From assembly GCA_947623585.1 (NCBI GenBank), contig CANQHA010000002.1, positions 62,001 to 126,000 of the forward strand: a DNA stretch of 64,000 nt. The letters run 5' to 3'. The stretch comes from an uncultured Clostridia bacterium (GTDB lineage Bacteria; Bacillota; Clostridia; Oscillospirales; Ruminococcaceae). The notes below the pieces were generated by a model. It saw nothing but the letters and a program-made list of their open reading frames with translations, was not told where the DNA came from and ran no database searches. A program made the position numbers and the translations under genes. Shown here piece by piece: positions 35,029-44,926 of the stretch (its first letter is position 1; every line of letters starts with the position of its first letter).

Positions 35029-35703
35029 ATGGCATTGAAATTTTCAACTTTTTGCAAAAAGCTCAGGGAGGATATCGCCTCGGTGAGAGAGCGCGACCCC
35101 GCCGCAAGATCCGATATCGAGGTGCTTCTGACCTATTCGGGAGTGCACGCCGTTATCATTTACAGAATCGCTCACCGGCTTTATTTAAACGGCTTCAAGC
35201 TGAGCGCGAGGGCGCTTTCGCAGTTCGGACGGCTTATAACCGGCATTGAGATACACCCCGGCGCGAAGATCGGCAGGGGACTGTTTATCGACCACGGCGC
35301 GGGGGTGGTCATCGGGGAGACGGCGGAAATAGGCGACAACTGCCTTTTATATCAGGGCGCGACCCTTGGCGGCACCGGCAAGGGCAAGGGCAAACGCCAC
35401 CCGACCCTCGGAAACAACGTGATGGTCGGCTGCGGCGCAAAGGTGCTCGGGCCTTTTAAAGTCGGCGACAACGCAAAGATCGCCGCGAACGCCGTTGTGC
35501 TCGACGCCGTTCCCGCAAACGCCACTGCGGTCGGAGTCCCGGCGCGGATAATCAAGAGAAACGGGGTCAGGGTGAACGACCTCGATCAGATACACATTCC
35601 CGATCCCGTCTCGCAGGAGCTTTGCCGCCAGCGCGCAAGGATCGACGAGCTTGAAAAAAAGCTCAGTGAGCTTGAAAAGGAGAATAAAAATGAAGCTGTA
35701 TAA
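35029..35703 (+). CDS. cysE: Serine O-acetyltransferase
   Basis: A 224-residue enzyme making O-acetylserine, the precursor of cysteine. The N-terminal helical part begins [22 protein letters not shown] (seen in parts [12 protein letters not shown] and SDIEVLL). The left-handed beta-helix carries hexapeptide repeats with the catalytic [18 protein letters not shown] and GATLGGTGK. The C-terminus is a Glu/Lys helix. The start ATG at 35029 follows AAAGAGG directly behind the T-box terminator. It overlaps cysS by 14 bases, so both are under the cysteine T-box. Confidence 0.95.
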   Translation: MALKFSTFCKKLREDIASVRERDPAARSDIEVLLTYSGVHAVIIYRIAHRLYLNGFKLSARALSQFGRLITGIEIHPGAKIGRGLFIDHGAGVVIGETAEIGDNCLLYQGATLGGTGKGKGKRHPTLGNNVMVGCGAKVLGPFKVGDNAKIAANAVVLDAVPANATAVGVPARIIKRNGVRVNDLDQIHIPDPVSQELCRQRARIDELEKKLSELEKENKNEAV

Positions 35704-37099
35704 CAGTCTTACAAGAGAAAAGGACGAATTTTTGACCCACACCCCCGGGCGGGTCGAGATGTATACCTGCGGGCCTACCGTCTATCACTTCGCGCACATA
35801 GGAAATCTCAGGTCTTATATCATGGAGGACGTTTTGGAGAAATATCTCGGCTATGCCGGATATAAGGTCAACCGCGTAATGAACATCACCGACGTCGGGC
35901 ATCTGACCTCGGACGGCGACACCGGCGACGATAAGATGCTCAAGGGCGCAAAGCGCGAGCATAAAACGGTCATGGAGATAGCGAAGTTTTATACCGACGC
36001 GTTTTTCTCCGACTGCGAAAAGCTGAACATCAAAAAGCCCGATACCGTCGTTCCCGCGACGGGATATATCGACGAATTCATAAGGGTGATATCGGCGCTC
36101 ATCGACAAGGGCTATGCCTATGAGGCGGGCGGAAACATCTACTTCGACACCTCGAAGCTGAAAAAATACTACGTCTTCAACGATTTCTCGGAGGAGGATC
36201 TTGCGGTCGGCGTCAGAGAGGGAGTCGAGGCCGACGGCAACAAGAAAAACAAGACCGATTTCGTTCTTTGGTTCACAAAATCAAAGTTTGAGGATCAGGA
36301 GCTCAAATGGCAGTCGCCTTGGGGGCTCGGATATCCCGGCTGGCACATCGAGTGCTCCTGCATTTCGATGAAAAACAACGGAGAATACCTCGACCTTCAC
36401 TGTGGGGGAATAGACAACGCTTTTCCTCACCACACAAACGAGATAGCCCAGTCCGAGGCGTATCTCGGCCACGATTGGTGCCCGCAGTGGTTCCACGTTC
36501 ACCACCTAAACACCGAGGGCGGAAAGATGTCGAAATCAAAGGGCGAATTTTTGACCGTTTCGCTTTTGGAGCAAAAGGGCTACGACCCGCTCGCACACCG
36601 TTTCTTCTGCCTGCAAAGCCACTACCGCAAAGGGCTTATGTTCAGCTGGGAAAATCTTGACAACGCCGCCGCCGCATATTCAAAGCTGACGGCAAGAATA
36701 GCCCAGATCGACGCTTCGGCGCCCGCGGCTTCTTCCCAAAGCCCCGACGATCTCAGAAAAGCCTTCAAAGAGGCCATGGACAACGACCTTAACACCTCGC
36801 TTGCGATAACCTCTCTTTACGACGTCTTGAAAAGCGGTCTTTCGGGAGCAGATAAGCTGGCGCTCGTCGCGGAATTCGACGGCGTGCTTTCACTTGGGCT
36901 TATAGCCGCCGCGAAAAAGCTGAAAGAAGCCCCCGCCGACGAGGAGCTTCCCGCCGAGGTCGCGGAGCTTTTGGAGCAGAGAAAAGCAGCAAGAAAAGAG
37001 AAGAACTTCGCGCTTGCCGACGAGCTGAGAGACAAAATAGCACGGCTCGGATATACCGTCGAGGAGACGCGTCAGGGCACCGTTGTTAAAAAGGCGTAA
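35690..37099 (+). CDS. cysS: Cysteinyl-tRNA synthetase
   Basis: A 469-residue class I synthetase charging tRNA-Cys. Zinc ligands are the Cys of [15 protein letters not shown], the Cys of WHIECS, and CGG...HHTNE. The HIGH signature appears as HIGN and the KMSKS motif as KMSKSKG. The C-terminal DALR-like region (about 330-470) ends in a helical domain with [18 protein letters not shown] at 35690 follows AGGAGAAT inside the end of cysE; translation is coupled. Normal length. Confidence 0.96.
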   Translation: MKLYNSLTREKDEFLTHTPGRVEMYTCGPTVYHFAHIGNLRSYIMEDVLEKYLGYAGYKVNRVMNITDVGHLTSDGDTGDDKMLKGAKREHKTVMEIAKFYTDAFFSDCEKLNIKKPDTVVPATGYIDEFIRVISALIDKGYAYEAGGNIYFDTSKLKKYYVFNDFSEEDLAVGVREGVEADGNKKNKTDFVLWFTKSKFEDQELKWQSPWGLGYPGWHIECSCISMKNNGEYLDLHCGGIDNAFPHHTNEIAQSEAYLGHDWCPQWFHVHHLNTEGGKMSKSKGEFLTVSLLEQKGYDPLAHRFFCLQSHYRKGLMFSWENLDNAAAAYSKLTARIAQIDASAPAASSQSPDDLRKAFKEAMDNDLNTSLAITSLYDVLKSGLSGADKLALVAEFDGVLSLGLIAAAKKLKEAPADEELPAEVAELLEQRKAARKEKNFALADELRDKIARLGYTVEETRQGTVVKKA

Positions 37100-37115
37100 G
37101 CCGAAAGGAGAAAAA

Positions 37116-37901
37116 ATGTCGGAACTTAACAGGCAAAAGATAAACCCTCTGAAAAACAACAAGGCGTTCACAAAATATCTCGGGTTCTCGCTGGTGGCAA
37201 TCTTGGTGATAATCCTTTTCTTGTTCTTTGTTTGGGTAGCCGGCGGCCGTCAGCACGGAATACCCGACGAAATTGATTTCATTCAGCTAAAGACCCCCGC
37301 GGATTCTGCGCCGGTCGCGGTTTTTGAGACCTCGGTCGGGACTTTCAAGGCTATGCTGTTTCCACAGGAAACCCCGGAGTATTACGCATATTTCACAAAC
37401 CTTGTGAACTCGGGCTATTACGACGGCACCTATGTCTGCGCGGTGGTAGATAAGGCTTACGCCCTCGGCGGCACAAAAACGCCCGACCCCGCCGCCGCCG
37501 AGACCGAGGATTCCGACCTCGGGCGGGTGAAAGCCGAAATATCGGACAACCTTTGGCCCTTAAAAGGCTCGCTTTGTTCGTTCGTCGGCTCGAATTTCGG
37601 CACAAATTATGCCGGCTCGAGCATGATCCTGATAAACGACGTCACCGTTATAAACGAAGCCTATATGGACGACGGAGCGCTCAAACGCGCTTACGGCGAT
37701 CAGCTCGGAGAGGTTTTTTCCGAGTACGGCGGAATACCGAACTTCTCTCGGGAATACACGGTTTTTGCGCAGATATATGACGGCTGGGACGCTTTCGACA
37801 GTATTCTTGAAGCTCAAACGCTTGAAAGCGCACAGCCCGCCGAGGACATCGTTTTTGAAAAAGTATATATTTCGACCTATGGCGAGCAGAAGCCCGATTG
37901 A
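37116..37901 (+). CDS. Membrane-anchored cyclophilin-like protein
   Basis: A 261-residue protein with a short basic cytoplasmic start, one membrane helix (about 23-44, LVAILVIILFLFFVWVAG) and an extracytoplasmic domain resembling cyclophilin-type peptidyl-prolyl isomerases. The pattern is VAVFETSVGTFKAMLFPQETP, FTNLVNSGYYDG, then GSNFGTNYAGSSMILIND and EYTVFAQIYDGWDAFDSI. The active-site Arg/Phe of true cyclophilins (FHRVI) is replaced by YVCAVVD, so activity is doubtful. ATG at 37116 follows GAAAGGAG, 16 bases after cysS. A PrsA-like lipoprotein follows on its own promoter, which suggests a pair for envelope protein folding. Confidence 0.75.
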   Translation: MSELNRQKINPLKNNKAFTKYLGFSLVAILVIILFLFFVWVAGGRQHGIPDEIDFIQLKTPADSAPVAVFETSVGTFKAMLFPQETPEYYAYFTNLVNSGYYDGTYVCAVVDKAYALGGTKTPDPAAAETEDSDLGRVKAEISDNLWPLKGSLCSFVGSNFGTNYAGSSMILINDVTVINEAYMDDGALKRAYGDQLGEVFSEYGGIPNFSREYTVFAQIYDGWDAFDSILEAQTLESAQPAEDIVFEKVYISTYGEQKPD

Positions 37902-37929
37902 CAAAAAATAAAAACTTTTCAAAAAACTA

Positions 37930-37958
37930 TGGACAAAGGGCGGATTTTATAGTATAAT
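37930..37958 (+). promoter_or_regulatory. Promoter of the PrsA-like lipoprotein gene
   Basis: TGGACA and TATAAT with 17-base spacing, about 60 bases before the ATG. Confidence 0.7.
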
Positions 37959-38020
37959 ATTCGGGTATGCCGAATATTACGGCGAAATAATCCCATTTTC
38001 TGAAAAGAGGAATATCTGAA

Positions 38021-39196
38021 ATGAACTTGATAAAAAGAATTCTCGCCGCCATAATGGTGCTTGCGGTGCTGCTTTCGTTTGCGGGCTGCGGCGATACGAC
38101 GTGGATAGCCGAGATAGACGGGACCGTTGTTCCGAGCGGACTTTACATCTATTATCAGACCGAGGGCTACGGCAACGCCCTGCTCGAGCTTTACCGCTCA
38201 AACAGCGACTATCTTATGCCCTATCTCTATTTCTATAACTACGGCGCCGTTTACGCAGACATTCTCGGCGTTGAAATGAGCGACGGCAAAACCGTTGAGG
38301 AATACATCAACGAGTACGCCATGAATATGTGCGAGCAGGCGGTAGTGCTCGACAGAATTTACGACAAGGTAGGGCTTGAAATGACCGCCGAGGAAAAGGA
38401 CGCCGTCGATACTCAGGTGAGAAACCTTTGGAACAACGGAAAAGAGTCCTACGAGGCGATAGGCATCAGTCAGGAATCCTTGAGAAAGGCCGTTTTGGCG
38501 ACCTTCAAGGAATCGGTAGTTTTCGACGCTTATTATGAGATCGGCGGGCTTAACGGCACCACCGAGGAGGAGATAGAAAACGAGTTTGCCTCAGACTATG
38601 CCCGCGTCAAATATATGACTTTCACCTTCGGCGAGAATATCGAGGACGCCGTTGACAGCGCAAGAAAGGACGAGCAGCTCGCGCTTGCGAATTCTTATCT
38701 TGAACGCGCTCAGGCGGGCGAGTCGATGGACGCGCTTATCGAGGAACATAACGCTTATCTTGAGCAGCTTGCGGCCGAGGAAGCCGAGGCAAACGGCGAG
38801 ACCGAGCCCGAGACCGACGCCGAGGCGGAATCCTCGGATGAGACCGAAGAAGCCGCCGAGACCGAGGACGACGAGTATAAATACGAGTCCATCATCGGTG
38901 TGAACCAGACCACCCCGACCGAAAAATTCGTCAACTATGTTTTCAACAACTGCCCCGTCGGCGAGTTCACGGTGATTCAGGACGACCTTTGCTTCTACCT
39001 CGTTCAGAGGCTCGACATTTTGGAACGCGACGGGCTTTATGAGAACTACCGCGACTCCATTCTCACAGAGCTGTTCGACGACGATTACACCGCGCTGATA
39101 AACAACACTCTCTCCGAGCTCAGCGAGACCGTCAACGAAAAATCCCTGAAGCGCTACACCGTCAGAAAGGCCTTCCCCGACGCTATCGAGGAATAA
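38021..39196 (+). CDS. PrsA/SurA-like foldase lipoprotein
   Basis: A 391-residue lipoprotein (signal with lipobox FAGC, Cys24). The N-terminal half resembles the SurA_N/PrsA chaperone domain: WIAEIDGTVVPSGLYIYYQ followed by long helices with the usual TQVRNLWNN and ESLRKAVLATFKESVV stretches. The region where PrsA has its parvulin domain is reduced and interrupted by an acidic Glu/Thr/Ala linker (about 245-290), so isomerase activity is doubtful. The C-terminus returns to chaperone-like helices. It is probably a surface chaperone for secreted proteins. It has its own promoter and terminator. Confidence 0.75.
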   Translation: MNLIKRILAAIMVLAVLLSFAGCGDTTWIAEIDGTVVPSGLYIYYQTEGYGNALLELYRSNSDYLMPYLYFYNYGAVYADILGVEMSDGKTVEEYINEYAMNMCEQAVVLDRIYDKVGLEMTAEEKDAVDTQVRNLWNNGKESYEAIGISQESLRKAVLATFKESVVFDAYYEIGGLNGTTEEEIENEFASDYARVKYMTFTFGENIEDAVDSARKDEQLALANSYLERAQAGESMDALIEEHNAYLEQLAAEEAEANGETEPETDAEAESSDETEEAAETEDDEYKYESIIGVNQTTPTEKFVNYVFNNCPVGEFTVIQDDLCFYLVQRLDILERDGLYENYRDSILTELFDDDYTALINNTLSELSETVNEKSLKRYTVRKAFPDAIEE

Positions 39197-39206
39197 TGAA
39201 AAAAGA

Positions 39207-39233
39207 AACCTCCGGGAAAACCGGAGGTTTTTA
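39207..39233 (+). terminator. Rho-independent terminator
   Basis: AACCTCCGG and CCGGAGGTT around GAAAA, followed by TTTATT. Confidence 0.85.
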
Positions 39234-39301
39234 TTGCATAGTAACTTGTGTTATGGGAGATAGGTCGGCGAACCTTACAACGTAATTTTCAAAAAGAAAA
39301 A

Positions 39302-39433
39302 GCAGACCCTTAGGCAGCCCCGCATAAAACAACAAAACAAAAATTTTAATGCGGCGGTCTGCCAAAATGGGTGCAAAACTAATTTCTTTAGTTTATACAA
39401 AGCCATATCCGAGCAATCGGGTATGGCTTTTGC
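39302..39433. other. Non-coding stretch with two hairpins
   Basis: Between the PrsA-like gene and the convergent ABC cluster. GCAGACC...GGTCTGC (39302-39362) encloses CCGCAT...ATGCGG around an A/T-rich loop. AAAGCCATA...TATGGCTTT (39399-39430) is followed by TTGC and looks like a bidirectional terminator. Nothing else is supported up to 39551. Confidence 0.5.
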
Positions 39434-39551
39434 TTATCCTGCTTAATGAATCATTGTCAGGGTCAAGCCGTTGGGATATATTTTTTACATTCCTCACTGC
39501 GCTTCAGTCCTATTATAAACATCTTTCCTCGTTTTTTCGCTATATTGAAAG

Positions 39552-40184
39552 TCATCTCACTTTCTCCATCCTCCCCTTATCCATCTCTACCACGTCATCA
39601 CACAGCACGTCAATATCCTCCGCCGAATGCGAGGCGATGAGAATCGTCTTGCCCTGCGCCTTTAAATCCAGCAGATACTTCCTCATCTCCCCCACGCCGT
39701 CCTTGTCGAGACCGTTCATTGGCTCGTCGAGGATCAGCAGGTCGGGGTCTTCCATTATCGCCTGTGCGAGCCCAAGCCGCTGGCGCATTCCGAGGGAATA
39801 TTTCTTAACCGACTTCTTTAATTTTGAATCAAGTCCGACAAGTTCTATGCTCTTTCTGATGTCGTCATCGGTGATTTTGTGCCGAATATCCGCAAGCAGT
39901 TTGAGATTCTTAAATCCCGTGTAATACGGGATAAATTCGGGCGTTTCGATGATAACTCCGATGCTTTCGGGGAAGTCGCAGTCGATGCCGATTCGCTTGC
40001 CTGCGACGGTGATTTCGCCCTCGGTGGGCTTAATAAACCCGCAGATACACTTCATCAGCATAGTTTTCCCGCTGCCGTTTCTGCCGATGATTCCGTGAAT
40101 CTTTCCGCGCTCAAACTCGACGTTTATGTTCCTCAAAATCATATCTTTCTTTATTTTCAAGCTGACATTTTCAACTTTTATCAT
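39552..40184 (-). CDS. ABC-2 transporter ATPase (BcrA-like)
   Basis: A 210-residue ATPase: Walker A GRNGSGKT (about 36-43), Q-loop region ETPEFIPYYTG, signature YSLGMRQR (LSGGQ variant), Walker B LLILDEPMNGLD and switch His ASHSAED. The ETPEF...YTGFKNL segment and short length are typical of the bacitracin/lantibiotic-resistance type ATPases (BcrA, LanF). It is last in the minus-strand cluster after two membrane proteins and two lipoproteins, one base after the 40186-41043 gene. It energises the two membrane proteins upstream. Confidence 0.88.
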   Translation of the reverse strand: MIKVENVSLKIKKDMILRNINVEFERGKIHGIIGRNGSGKTMLMKCICGFIKPTEGEITVAGKRIGIDCDFPESIGVIIETPEFIPYYTGFKNLKLLADIRHKITDDDIRKSIELVGLDSKLKKSVKKYSLGMRQRLGLAQAIMEDPDLLILDEPMNGLDKDGVGEMRKYLLDLKAQGKTILIASHSAEDIDVLCDDVVEMDKGRMEKVR

Positions 40185-40185
40185 T

Positions 40186-41043
40186 CTAATCCTCCTTGCT
40201 CATCAGCGAGAGATTTTTCCGCTTTATCACCCTTCGTCCAAGGAAATATATAGCCGTATTTGCAGCCGCGAGATACAAAAACGAGCCTAAAATCGGGAAA
40301 TTCACGCGGTTGAAAAGCTCGTCGTAATGATAAACCACGGTCGAGTGCGCGAGCGGAAAAAGCCACTTCGCGGGGCTGTCGGCCCACCACGTAATCATGC
40401 CGAGGGCGAGGAGCGAAGCGTTTGCGAGCAGCCCGATCATTTTGTTAAACTTAAGCGATAAAACCATCTGCAGTTGTGACGAGAGCGCGAGATGAAGCGT
40501 CATTAAAATCACGCCGTAAACTGTCGCCTGAGCGACGGTGTAGTTATTTATGATCGAGAGGTCGAGATATGAAAGGGGATTTTTTGAGCGAATTTCTTGA
40601 AATTCAAGAGTGTTTATCAGTCGCTCGGCGTTTGACCAAAGATTTGCGACAAACGCATTTTTCTGGGTGAAAATCGCGGTGTAAATGAAGAAAATTCCGA
40701 TGAACGAAACGGCGGCGACGTAAACAAAAGCGACCTGCGCGCTGTACCATTTTGTCCGCCCCGAGCGGATCAGCATAAACGTCGCGTTTGCAGAAATATC
40801 GGGGAAATCTATCATTAGGACGGCGAAGGTTAAGACGAGTATCGGGATGATATAGAGGTTTGACATGAATATCGCGAGCGGCTCGAAAATGTTTATCGGT
40901 TCGCCCATTTCGGCGGAGTATTTGTTGATGATTTCAAGCGAGTACATATAGAGAAAAATCATCGAAAAGGCGGTCATGAGCTGCTTATCGCTCTTTAACC
41001 ACTTTATGTATTCTGATTTGATGATTCCCAAGAACAGCCTCAA
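40186..41043 (-). CDS. ABC-2-type permease subunit 1
   Basis: A 285-residue protein with about six membrane helices. It begins MRLFLGIIKSEYIKWLKS, the amphipathic start common in ABC-2 permeases of the BcrB/LanE/G type, and ends with a basic cytoplasmic tail. It overlaps the preceding permease gene by four bases and is followed two bases later by the ATPase gene. Substrate is not evident. Confidence 0.75.
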   Translation of the reverse strand: MRLFLGIIKSEYIKWLKSDKQLMTAFSMIFLYMYSLEIINKYSAEMGEPINIFEPLAIFMSNLYIIPILVLTFAVLMIDFPDISANATFMLIRSGRTKWYSAQVAFVYVAAVSFIGIFFIYTAIFTQKNAFVANLWSNAERLINTLEFQEIRSKNPLSYLDLSIINNYTVAQATVYGVILMTLHLALSSQLQMVLSLKFNKMIGLLANASLLALGMITWWADSPAKWLFPLAHSTVVYHYDELFNRVNFPILGSFLYLAAANTAIYFLGRRVIKRKNLSLMSKED

Positions 41044-41924
41044 TTCATCACCCGCTTTCTGAAAAGTTCCTTGCCGGCGAAGTATATTAAAATAGCGAAA
41101 AGCACAAAGAAAATCAGATACCTAAAACCGCCGATACCGAAAACCGAAAACGTGTACTCGGCATTTATCAGGAGCGAGCGGGGGCTTATGACCAGCCATT
41201 TTGAGTTTAATGTGTCGGCAATCCTGCGGTTTGAAAGCTGCTCGGCAAGATAAAAAACTATCATCGGCATACCGATCGCTTTGTAGCGGTTCATCAGCAA
41301 AAGATAAATAAGCAAGCAAAAAATAGCGACCAAAAACGAGTAAGCGAAGATATTTAAAGCAAAAGGAAGCCAATACAGAAGCTCGCTTTCGGTGTTGTTA
41401 AAGAGCCGGTTCAGCGTGCCTTGGAGGGGATGGCGTACCGCCATCATTGAAAAAATGTCGATATTTTGCGGCTCGGCGGGATACTCCGACATATGCGGAA
41501 AATATGCGAAAACCGTCGCTGAAAACAGCATATATCCCATCATAACGCAGCCTGCGCCAGAAAGTCCAGACTTAAAAAACACCTTGTTCCAATAGCCCGA
41601 AAGGCTGCCTATCCGCGTAATTTTCAGGCGGTAGTTGCCTTTCATTTCGCTCGCGAAGGTCAGAAGAAACGGCGCCGAGCATAGAAGCGGCAGAAAAATC
41701 GCCGTCCAGATATGGGTCGAACGGCTGACATAAGGCGCGGAGTAGTTTGACGATTCCGACAGAAAGACAGCGGGATCGTCAAAAAGCATATGCCCGAATA
41801 TAGTTCTTGACGGGATATTCGTCGGGTAGACCGAATATGCGTCGGATAAAAAGAGTATTGCCGTCAGAACGATTGCGGCAAAAGCAAAGCCGACGGAATA
41901 AATTTTGTCTTTATTTGTCATCAT
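41040..41924 (-). CDS. ABC-2-type permease subunit 2
   Basis: A 294-residue protein with about six membrane helices and a larger outer loop after helix 1 (about 32-70, rich in Ser/Tyr/Pro). No strong family motif; the position between lipoprotein and permease genes and the matching size mark it as the second permease half. The start ATGATG directly follows the TGA of the lipoprotein gene, so translation is coupled. Confidence 0.7.
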   Translation of the reverse strand: MMTNKDKIYSVGFAFAAIVLTAILFLSDAYSVYPTNIPSRTIFGHMLFDDPAVFLSESSNYSAPYVSRSTHIWTAIFLPLLCSAPFLLTFASEMKGNYRLKITRIGSLSGYWNKVFFKSGLSGAGCVMMGYMLFSATVFAYFPHMSEYPAEPQNIDIFSMMAVRHPLQGTLNRLFNNTESELLYWLPFALNIFAYSFLVAIFCLLIYLLLMNRYKAIGMPMIVFYLAEQLSNRRIADTLNSKWLVISPRSLLINAEYTFSVFGIGGFRYLIFFVLFAILIYFAGKELFRKRVMN

Positions 41925-43316
41925 TCAATTATCAGGCTCCGCTTTTATAAATTTACCGTTTGTTATCATGCTCACCTCGCCCGTAACGGCGTCTACAAAA
42001 TAAACCTCAGCGCTGTAAGGCATTTTAAGCGTGCATTGTTCCTTTCTGAAACACCACAGAGGTCTTATTTCAAATTCGCATGAGCTGATACAGGTCGGGT
42101 CGGAATAAAACGGATATTCCCAGATGTTGTAATACGGATAGCTTTTGCAGACGACGACGTAATTAAGCTCGGCGGTCAAATCAAGGCTTATGCGTCTTGC
42201 AAGCGCATTTGAAAGAATATCCGCAGCGGCTCCGAGCGATAAAAGATCATCGCCGCTGTCCGTCATATCGCCGAAGCTGAATGAGAAGTCTTTTATATAT
42301 TGTGTTATCACTTCTTTTTCCGAGCACCATGTCATCTGCTCGTTGGTATATACAAACGAATCGCCGCCCGTGATATACTGATTTTCTTCGTCGAAAAGAT
42401 ATTGGTTTGCGCTCTCGACGTCATAATAATTGCCGTTTTCATCCTTGCGCTGCATTTCAAACAAATAACCGAAGCTGTCCTCGCCAGTAGAAAGAACCCA
42501 AACCGTTTTGACCGTGTAAGTAAACTTCATCGGGTCAGACGGTGAAAGATGTTCGTTCCAGAAGTCCTCGACAAAACCGACCGCTTCGCTTATGCTCCAC
42601 TCCTCGCCGTCGGACATCTTATATACTGAGCTGCCGTCGATAGCGTCATAGTCAAGGTCATAGCGTACGGCAGTTTTAAACTTCTCAAAACCGTAAAAAC
42701 TGTTTTCGCCCTGCCTTGAACCTGTTTGCGAACCCCAGACGTTCCCGATGGAATAATAATAGGAAGATTGCGTGGGATCGTCGCCCACAACAAACTTCTC
42801 TATTCCGTACTCATATGTATTGATAGTGAAAATATGGCCTGTGCTTTCATCAAGAGTGGGTTCGGTGGTGGCGGGACGTTTGTCGTTTATCACGCTGCCG
42901 ATAGGGAATTCGGTATAATTTCCCGAAATTCCGGCGGCCAAGCTGTCGGCATACAGATATTCGGCAAACTTTTTCAGATCATAATCGGGATCGCCGCCGA
43001 TGTTGATATCATATGTCGGCATCACATCTCCCTCGCCGACCCTCGCTCGTCTGACGGTTATGTTATTATAAGTTTTTTTCAGATCCAAATCAAGCTGCGA
43101 ACGTATAACCTCAAGGTTTCCCCGCTCCGCAAGCGATGAAAAATCAACAGACTCGGCGGTTTCCGAAATCTCGGCGCCTGTAACGGCAGCCGAATCGCCG
43201 CCTTTCTCCGTTGAAGCAGGCTCATTATTGCTCTGAAGATTTTCCGGCGCCGCCACACACCCGCATAAAAGCAAGCCCGCTAAAATGAATATAAGCAGAG
43301 GTTGACATTTTTTCAT
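41925..43316 (-). CDS. Lipoprotein, paralogue 2 of the sigma-linked family
   Basis: A 463-residue lipoprotein (lipobox LCGC, Cys20). I do not recognise the family. It shares with its 463-residue paralogue (43513-44904) the blocks RGnLEvIRsQLdlDLKKTY, GnVWGSQTG, SDGEEWSiSEAvgFVEdFW, FEIRPLWCF and a terminal VDAVTGEVSM. The last motif resembles the end of PepSY domains (DAxTGEV). It sits directly before the ABC permease genes (stop and start adjacent) and has its own sigma-A-type promoter, AGGAGAAGGA ribosome site. A ligand-sensing or ABC-delivery role is inference. Confidence 0.75.
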   Translation of the reverse strand: MKKCQPLLIFILAGLLLCGCVAAPENLQSNNEPASTEKGGDSAAVTGAEISETAESVDFSSLAERGNLEVIRSQLDLDLKKTYNNITVRRARVGEGDVMPTYDINIGGDPDYDLKKFAEYLYADSLAAGISGNYTEFPIGSVINDKRPATTEPTLDESTGHIFTINTYEYGIEKFVVGDDPTQSSYYYSIGNVWGSQTGSRQGENSFYGFEKFKTAVRYDLDYDAIDGSSVYKMSDGEEWSISEAVGFVEDFWNEHLSPSDPMKFTYTVKTVWVLSTGEDSFGYLFEMQRKDENGNYYDVESANQYLFDEENQYITGGDSFVYTNEQMTWCSEKEVITQYIKDFSFSFGDMTDSGDDLLSLGAAADILSNALARRISLDLTAELNYVVVCKSYPYYNIWEYPFYSDPTCISSCEFEIRPLWCFRKEQCTLKMPYSAEVYFVDAVTGEVSMITNGKFIKAEPDN

Positions 43317-43359
43317 TTCCTTCTCCTCAATTAGCTAAGATTCAATATGATTTAATATT

Positions 43360-43388
43360 AGTATAGCATTTTAAAATTTCCATGTCAA
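43360..43388 (-). promoter_or_regulatory. Promoter of the lipoprotein 2-ABC operon
   Basis: Minus strand TTGACA and TATACT with 17-base spacing, ATGC before the -10. The ABC genes can therefore be transcribed without the ECF sigma gene's promoter. Confidence 0.75.
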
Positions 43389-43512
43389 CACTTTTGGCGC
43401 GGACGGACGATTTTTGACCTTAACGTACAAAAATAGAGCGACCTGCAACTGATTCATTCTCTTTAAATTATAGTTGTCCTTTGGATTTTTGGCTGATGTT
43501 TCTTTCATATTT

Positions 43513-44904
43513 TCACCACCCGCTTGCTTCTCCGTCTTTCATATAGGTCATATTTATCAGTATGCTCACCTCGCCCGTAACGGCGTCAACGTAGTATCTC
43601 CCCATGAACGGGTCGAGCAGATAGCTTTCCCCTGCGGGCTTGAAACACCATATCGGGCGGATTTCAAAGTCGCTTTCGGTCTGGCAGAGAAAGGCGTAAA
43701 AGTCCTTTTTGATCCAGCCGTCGGCGCAGTGATAGCCCTTGCAGAAAATAGAATAGCAAAGCTCGGCTTCAAGTTCAAGTCCGATATTCGGCGCGAGGGT
43801 CTCCGAGAGAATTTGGGACGCTTCCCCGAGGCTCAAAAGGCTTTCGCCGACGGGCTCATCGCAAAGCTCAAAGCCGAAATCCTTTGTGAAGCGGGTGATC
43901 TTCTCCTTCTGGGCGCAGTAGGTACTGAGCTCGTCGGGAAACGGAAAAGGTTCGCCCGCTAAAATTGCTGCGTTTGAAAAATAAAACTCGGAATTGTCGC
44001 TGTCATAGAAATTGCCGTCTTTGTCCGACATTTGCATATCGAATAGATAGCCGTATTTTCCGTCGCCGAGATCCATGATATAGAGTTTTTTGACTTTATA
44101 TGTGAAATCGTCTGTGTCGGACGGAGCAATGTATTCCTCCCAGAAATTCTCAACAAAATTTATTGCATCGGAAACGCTCCATTTTTCGCCGTCCGCCATG
44201 GTGTATTCTTCATCGGTCGAGGGGTTTTCGTCCCTTAAATCGTACTCTTTATAGATCTCGAAATTGTTATAGTAATACACTGCGTCCGATTCCAAGCCGC
44301 CGCCAGTCTGCGAGCCCCAGACCCCGCCTGTCGAATATGTAAACACCGATAGGGTTTTATCGCCGTCGTCGTAAATCGGCGCAAAGCCGTCGATGTCTAT
44401 ATCCGCACGGTTTCTCAATATTACCTGTCCGAGTTCATTGCTGTATTCCGGCTCGTTTCGCAGCGGCTCGCCCTCGGTCATCGAGGTTCCCGCCTTGGTA
44501 TGGCGGTAATACTTTTCATCGGCGACGTCGTATCTGTCGCTGTAAAAAAGCTCAAGGAGCGGGGTGTAGTCGTAGTCGGGATTCATGCCTATTTTTATAT
44601 TCCAAATCGGCATAGCGTCCGCATCGCTTACATGAGCCTTTGTAATTTTAATGTTTTTATAAGTCTTTTTCAGGTCGCTTTCAAGCTGATTCCTGATTGC
44701 TTCCAAGCTGCCGCGCTCTACCGTTTCATTAACCTTCGCGGAAGTATTCTCTGCGCTTGCAGAGTCCTCATAATCTTCCAAAGACAGAACAGCGGTATTG
44801 TTATCACTCGGCTCCGTTCGGGATTCCTTCAGCGAATCGGGCGTATCAACGCAGCCGAAGAGCGAAACGGCAATCAGCAGCATAGCGATAATTCTTAAAA
44901 TTTT
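43513..44904 (-). CDS. Lipoprotein, paralogue 1 of the sigma-linked family
   Basis: A 463-residue lipoprotein (lipobox LFGC, Cys19). Family not recognised; the conserved blocks shared with paralogue 2 are RGSLEaIRNQLESDLKKTY, GGVWGSQTG, ADGEKWSVSDAiNFVEnFW, FEIRPIWCF and YVDAVTGEVSI. Paired cysteines in the second half (about 385-420) are not all shared. The start ATG at 44904 was chosen because the upstream codons lack a signal sequence and overlap the anti-sigma gene's end. It follows the sigma/anti-sigma pair by 22 bases, so it is likely part of the sigma-controlled operon. Confidence 0.75.
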   Translation of the reverse strand, partial: KILRIIAMLLIAVSLFGCVDTPDSLKESRTEPSDNNTAVLSLEDYEDSASAENTSAKVNETVERGSLEAIRNQLESDLKKTYKNIKITKAHVSDADAMPIWNIKIGMNPDYDYTPLLELFYSDRYDVADEKYYRHTKAGTSMTEGEPLRNEPEYSNELGQVILRNRADIDIDGFAPIYDDGDKTLSVFTYSTGGVWGSQTGGGLESDAVYYYNNFEIYKEYDLRDENPSTDEEYTMADGEKWSVSDAINFVENFWEEYIAPSDTDDFTYKVKKLYIMDLGDGKYGYLFDMQMSDKDGNFYDSDNSEFYFSNAAILAGEPFPFPDELSTYCAQKEKITRFTKDFGFELCDEPVGESLLSLGEASQILSETLAPNIGLELEAELCYSIFCKGYHCADGWIKKDFYAFLCQTESDFEIRPIWCFKPAGESYLLDPFMGRYYVDAVTGEVSILINMTYMKDGEASGW

Positions 44905-44926
44905 CATATTCAAAACACTTCTTTCT

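Noticed and set aside
34805-35038. Open frame of 77 codons before cysE
   Set aside because: It lies entirely in the T-box leader.
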